DNA from: Halichondria panicea
Lineage: Eukaryota; Porifera; Demospongiae; Suberitida; Halichondriidae
Assembly: GCF_963675165.1 (NCBI RefSeq)
Contig: NC_087391.1
Span: 515,001 to 579,000, forward strand
Length of the DNA stretch: 64,000 nt
Direction: 5' to 3'
The position numbers were made by a program, and so were the translations under genes. The notes beneath the pieces were generated by a model. It was given only the letters and a program-made list of their open reading frames with translations. It did not search any database and had not been told where the DNA came from. Below are positions 12,801 to 18,800 of the stretch, one piece after another; positions within the stretch are counted from its first letter, which is position 1; the number at the start of each line of letters is the position of its first letter.

Positions 12801-15800
12801 TTGGTCTCTGTGTGAGGTATCTATCGTAGACCTCCTCCACGACTCTGTGTACATCATAGTCCTCTTCTCTCACTCTCCTCTTGTACCAGGTAGCCAGGAG
12901 GCAGTGGAGCACAAACCCAACCAGACTCAGAGCAGTGAAGACTGACTTCTCAATAATGTGGCAGTACCGTCCAACACACACAGAGTTAAAAACATATATC
13001 AGTATTGTACCAACATATATCGAGATGATGTAAAGCACAATTGTATATCCAAGCAGTAGGCCACGCATTTTGTAGGGGGATTGAGCACATATAAATTCTA
13101 GAATGCTTGTCAATAAGAACACAAATATCGATGAAAAGAGAACAGTATATGCTATGTTTAACCATGGAGAAAGGTCCAGAAAGTATGAGAAAATAACAGT
13201 AGCCAATACCAACTTAACAGAATTTACAATGAAGACAAGAAACGAAATAATCCCAATACGCTTCAGTATACTAGGCAACCGGTTTCGAATCAAAGGATAG
13301 ATAGCAAATTCATACACTAAGGCCACAATGATAATGACCCATGTCGGACTGTAAGTAACAGCAGATATAAGATCAGCTTCACAATTGGCAGGGTTATCCA
13401 AAAAGCTGTGCATGTAAATTTCTGGTGAAAGTGAGCATGAAATTATGAAAATGGGTAAAGAGATTATCAGAATCTTGAAGAATGTTTTAACATCTTCCAC
13501 CTCTTCAGTAGTAAATGGTCCACCATATCTCGACTTTCCCAGGTCCATTCTTGAAGGAATGTCTTCCTCCCAGTATGTGAGAGCACTGCGATTGAGGGGA
13601 GCCTTGTGCTTGGCAGCAAACTTGAGAACTTGGTAGATGATTTTCAGAGACTGAGGACAATAATTAGGCTCAATAATCAGCCATTTTGGAGCGAGGAGAA
13701 ACAATGAACAACAAAGTACAGACATGGCAATCACTGGAACTAGGCTGAATGCTTGTAACGTCAAAAGAGAAATAGGTGCAATAAAAAATCCAAAACAATT
13801 AAAACATTTGAAACTCGAGTCCAACATCCATTCTCCAAGAGCCAATGAGAACACAAACCAGGCAATGAAACTTGTGATATTAGCTGAAGAAGCATCAGGC
13901 ATTTGATCCAATCCAAGCTGCAGAGCAGTCACTAAACAAGCTGTTATTCCAACAAACCCAACGATGTACGCAATTGGACTTATTCCACTACTGACTACAC
14001 GAGATACAATACTGTGTTGAGTTACATTCAACGAAGTCAATACACAAATGCAGCATACTACGGTAGCTAAGAAAAACAGACAAGCTCCAACTCTAAACAC
14101 TCTATAGTTACCACAGCGAGCATCTGCAATCCAACCAACAATGGGGGCAAACAGAACTAGAAGGAATGGCACAGCTGGAACTAAAGCCAGCTCAGAAGGT
14201 GTCATACTATAAACTATTCCTTGGAAAATTATTTTGATTAGCACAAAATACACATGGGTAAAAGTGAGGGTCATCAGAGACATCCAAAAGAGAACAAGAA
14301 ATGCTCCCTTTGAGTAGAAACATCTGATCTTGTACGAAATAGAGCACCACTTTCGCCTATTACTATCATACGAGTTATGTACACGAGCAGCCATCTCTGT
14401 CTGCCTGCATACACTAATTTCACAAGACTTGGCACTGAGCAAATGCAAAACAAGAAAACAAAAGCTCATCCCTATTCAGATGAAATGAGTCAGTGTACAT
14501 GTATATATACTTTTGGTATGTCTAAACAGTTGTTACTAACTATATGCAGCTGTTCATAATCCACTGATACATGTACATGCATCCACAATACATATAATTA
14601 TGCACATAAATTATAGATACATGTATACAGGTATCATCCGTTGTCCATACTAAAAGCTATAGCAATTTACATTTGTGAAGGAAAACAACCAAACATCTGT
14701 TGAAAACAATGACCTAGCTATATGTATGCGTATGTATGTATCATCCGTTGTCCATACTAAAAGCTATAGCAATTTACATTTGTGAAGGAAAACAACCAAG
14801 CATCTGTTGAAAACAATGACCTAGCTATATGTATGCGGTAACACAAGAATAGCCTCACAACTGTCTGGCAAATAAAATATTTACTAGTGACTACGGTAGC
14901 TAAGAAAAGCAGACAAGCTCCAACTCTAAAAATTCTATAGTTACTACATAGTGAGCATCTGTAATCCAACCAACAATGGGGCACAAATAACTATATAGGA
15001 GGAATGGCACATGCAGCTGGAACTAAAACCAGCACCGAAGATGTCATAATAATTATAATCTATTCCTCGGAAAATTATTTTGATTAGCACAATATTTGAT
15101 TAGCACAATAGTTAAAGTGAGGATGATCAGAGACATCCAAAAGAGAACGAGAAATGCTCACTTTAAGCAGAATCATCTGATCTTGTACGAAATAGAGCAC
15201 CACTTTCAATATCATTTGAGCTATCTACAAGAACAACCATCTCTGCATAATAATCTTACGATAATTCCACAAGCCTATACATCAGTATCTAAAATACTCG
15301 TATATAGCGCAATATTTGCACTTACATTTCGTGAAATGGCCTCTAAAAACATTTCGTTGAATAAATTTCGCGCTATTTGGTCAAATGAAGTTGTCTTCCT
15401 GTCTTCCGTTAGTTAAGTATTCTGTCGAAGATGGACGCCAGAAAGTCAAATGGCCCAGACAACATACTATACTAAAGGAAGGCGCGTCACAAAGCTGGTC
15501 CACTCACAAAACTTTTCAATCTCTCACTCCAACTGAGCAGGATCCCACGGACTGGAAGAGTGCAAATGTCACACCAATCTTTAAAGAAGTGGAGGATTGC
15601 TAAACCACGAAAACAGCAAATTCAAAAATGTCTCGCTGCTATACGGTAGTTGTCCAACTCTACAATGCAGCTGTTTACAATCACACAACGTAAGTATCAT
15701 AATTATATACATCATATGTGGGTTTAAGACTATTATAGTTACTAAATATATATATATTAAGCGTATAACTATAGTGATACTTGTATGTAAACAATTAATG

Positions 15801-18800
15801 AAGCCATGCACTAGTTCATATGGTTGGTCTCTGTGAGAGGTATCTATCGTAGACCTCCTCCACGACTCTGTGTACATCATAGTCCTCTTCTCTCACTCTC
15901 CTCTTGTACCCGGTAGCCATGAGGCAGTGGAGTACAAACCCAACCAAACTCAGAGTAGTGAAGACTGACCTCTCAATAATGTGGCAGTATGGCCCAACAC
16001 ACGCAGAGTTACAAATATATATAACAATTTTACCAACATATATCGAGATGATGTAAAGCAGCATTGTATAGCCAAGTAGTAGGCCACGCATTTTGTAGGG
16101 GGATTGAGCACATATAAACTCTAGAACGGTAGTCAATAAGAACACAAATATGACTGAAAAGATAACAGAATATGCTATGTTTGACCATGGTGAAAGGTCC
16201 AGAGAGTATGAGGAAATAGCAGTAGAGTATGAGGAAATAGCAGTAGCCAATACCAACTTAACGGAATTTACGATAAATATGATAAATGAAATAATCCCAA
16301 TACGCTTCAGTATACTCGGCAACCGATTTCGAATCAAAGGATAGATAGCAAATTCATGTACTAATGTCACAATGATAATGACCCATGCTGGACTGTAGGT
16401 AACAGAGTACTTAAGTCTAGCCTTACAAACGGTAGCATAGAAGTCCAGGTAAATATCTGGTGAAAGTGAGCATGAAATTATGAAGATAGGTATAAAGATT
16501 ATCAGAATCTTGAAGAATGTCTTGACATCTTCCACCTCTTCAGTAGTAAACGGTCCACCATACCTCGACTTTCCCAGGTCCATTCTTGAAGGTACGTCTT
16601 CCTCCCAGTATGTGAGAGCACTGCGATTGAGGGGAGCCTTGTGCTTGGCTGCAAACTTGAGAACTTGGTAGATGGTTTTCAGAGACTGAGGACAATTGGG
16701 CTCAATGATCAGCCATTTTGGAGCAACGAGAAACAATGAACAACAAAGTACAGACATGGCAATCACTGGAATTAGGCTGAATACTTGTGATGTCAAAAAA
16801 GAAACGGAGATTAAAAAGTCCAATACAACTAAAATTGAAACTTGTGTTCAATATCCATACTCCAAGAGCTATTGAAAACACAAACCAGGCAATGAAACTT
16901 GTGATATTAGCTGAAGATGCATCAGGCATTTGATCCAATCCAAGCTGCAGAGCAGTCACTAAACAAGCTGTTAGTCCAACAAACCCAATGATGTACACGA
17001 TTGGGCTTATTCCATCACTGACTACACGAGAGACATTACTGTGTGGAGGCACATTCAACAAAATCAATACACAAATGCAACCTACTACGGTAGTTAAGAA
17101 AAGCAGACTAGCTCCAACTCTAAACATTCTATAGTTACCACAGCGAGCATCCGCAATCCAACCAACAATGGGGGCAAATAAAACTGGAAGGAATGGCACA
17201 GCTGGAACTAAAGCTATCTCAAAAGGTGTCATACTAGATATTTCTTGGACATTTATTCTGAAGATTATCAAACACGAGTAAGTGGAAGTGAGGATGATCA
17301 GAGACATCCAAAAAAGAACGAGAAATGCTCCCTTTGAGTAGAAACATCTGATCTTGTACGAAATAGAGCACCACTTTCGCCTATTGATATTATTTGAGTT
17401 ATCTACAAGAGCAGCCATCTCTGTCTGCATACACTAATCACACAAGCCTTGGCACTGAGCACATGAAAAACAAAAGCTCTATTCAGATGAAATGAGTCAG
17501 TGTATTTGGTATGCCTAAACAGTTGTTAATAACTATACGCAGCTGTTCATAATCCACCAGGTATATACATGTACATGCATAATTTTATGCATCCACAATA
17601 TATACGTGTACATGTACAGTATGTACAATCCACATACATAATTATATACAGCCAGTAACAGGTATCGTCCGTTGTCTATACTAAAAGCTAGAGCAATTTA
17701 CAATTTGTGAAGGGAAACAACCAAACATCTGTTGAAAACAATGATCTATATGTATGTGGTCCAACATGTCCTGCATTGAGGGGGGGGGGCGAGGGGGGTA
17801 ATTCACCCCCCCTAGGATATGACAGATTCATTTGTACTGCTATAATTCTGATGACTTCGCCCCTCCTACATTTTTAATTAGCCCAATTCGCCCCCCCTGA
17901 TCCAAATTCCTGGATGCAGCCCTGACATGTATCATGTACAGTAAATAAAGTTCCACGTAACCAAATCCTAGTATTGCATTGGCGAAAACGGGCCTTTGCG
18001 TGTAATTTAAACTGCAAAACATCAACTTTATTTTGGCTCCTACTGTGCATCCGCCCACCTATTTGGTCCAGGTGTTTCTTGAAGTGCTTTGCCATGCTTA
18101 TCAGAGAGGGAGGGAGTGCCATTACCAGTGGTGGCTGGATCATAGACCTCTTCACACAACGAACACCCGTGGAGGAGTCCTCGTACAAATCTGTAGTGAA
18201 CAAGTGAACAAGTGAGCAGATTAATCAGCCAAATTGACTCGTGTTTCAACAGCTAACTTTAGAGAGCCCATAACTGAAATTTAGAAGGTCCGTAAATGGC
18301 GATGTGTGGCTACAGTATTAGAGAGGTCTATCAGATGGCAATACGTTTATAGATTAAGGATTGGTGATACATGTAAGACAAAACCGATCTTTTGCAAGCT
18401 CTATTTGTACTGTATAGGCATAGTTTGTAGATCCTCTTAAGCATAGTGTACAAGATTGTTCTTACCGTCAAGTAGTGTTTCCAGCCTGACTCTCTCGTGG
18501 GCTGCATGCTGGTCAACCATCACTAGCAGGTTCTTCTTGCCTATCACAAACAGTGGCGGGGGGGGGGGGGGTTATGATATTTCTATGAGAGGTGGAGTCT
18601 TACCTCCATTTCTCTCTTTGCTCATTAAGCAAGCAATGAACTTGTTGTCGATTTGATTGAGTACCTGTAGCACATACACAGACACCATGTACACACATTA
18701 CATAGGCACAACAGTCTCAATACTTACCACTAGATCATTAAACACATCTTTGGTGAAGGTGTACTTGTTTATCATATTGTGGACTCTAATTTGCCTCCTT

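Noticed and set aside
15385-15603. A 72-aa plus-strand ORF
   Set aside because: It contains the [12 protein letters not shown] stretch of a decayed LINE reverse transcriptase and no intact domain.
17874-18203. A 109-aa minus-strand ORF as a separate gene
   Set aside because: Its first half is MLH3 exon 6; the remainder reads through the donor into intron repeat sequence.
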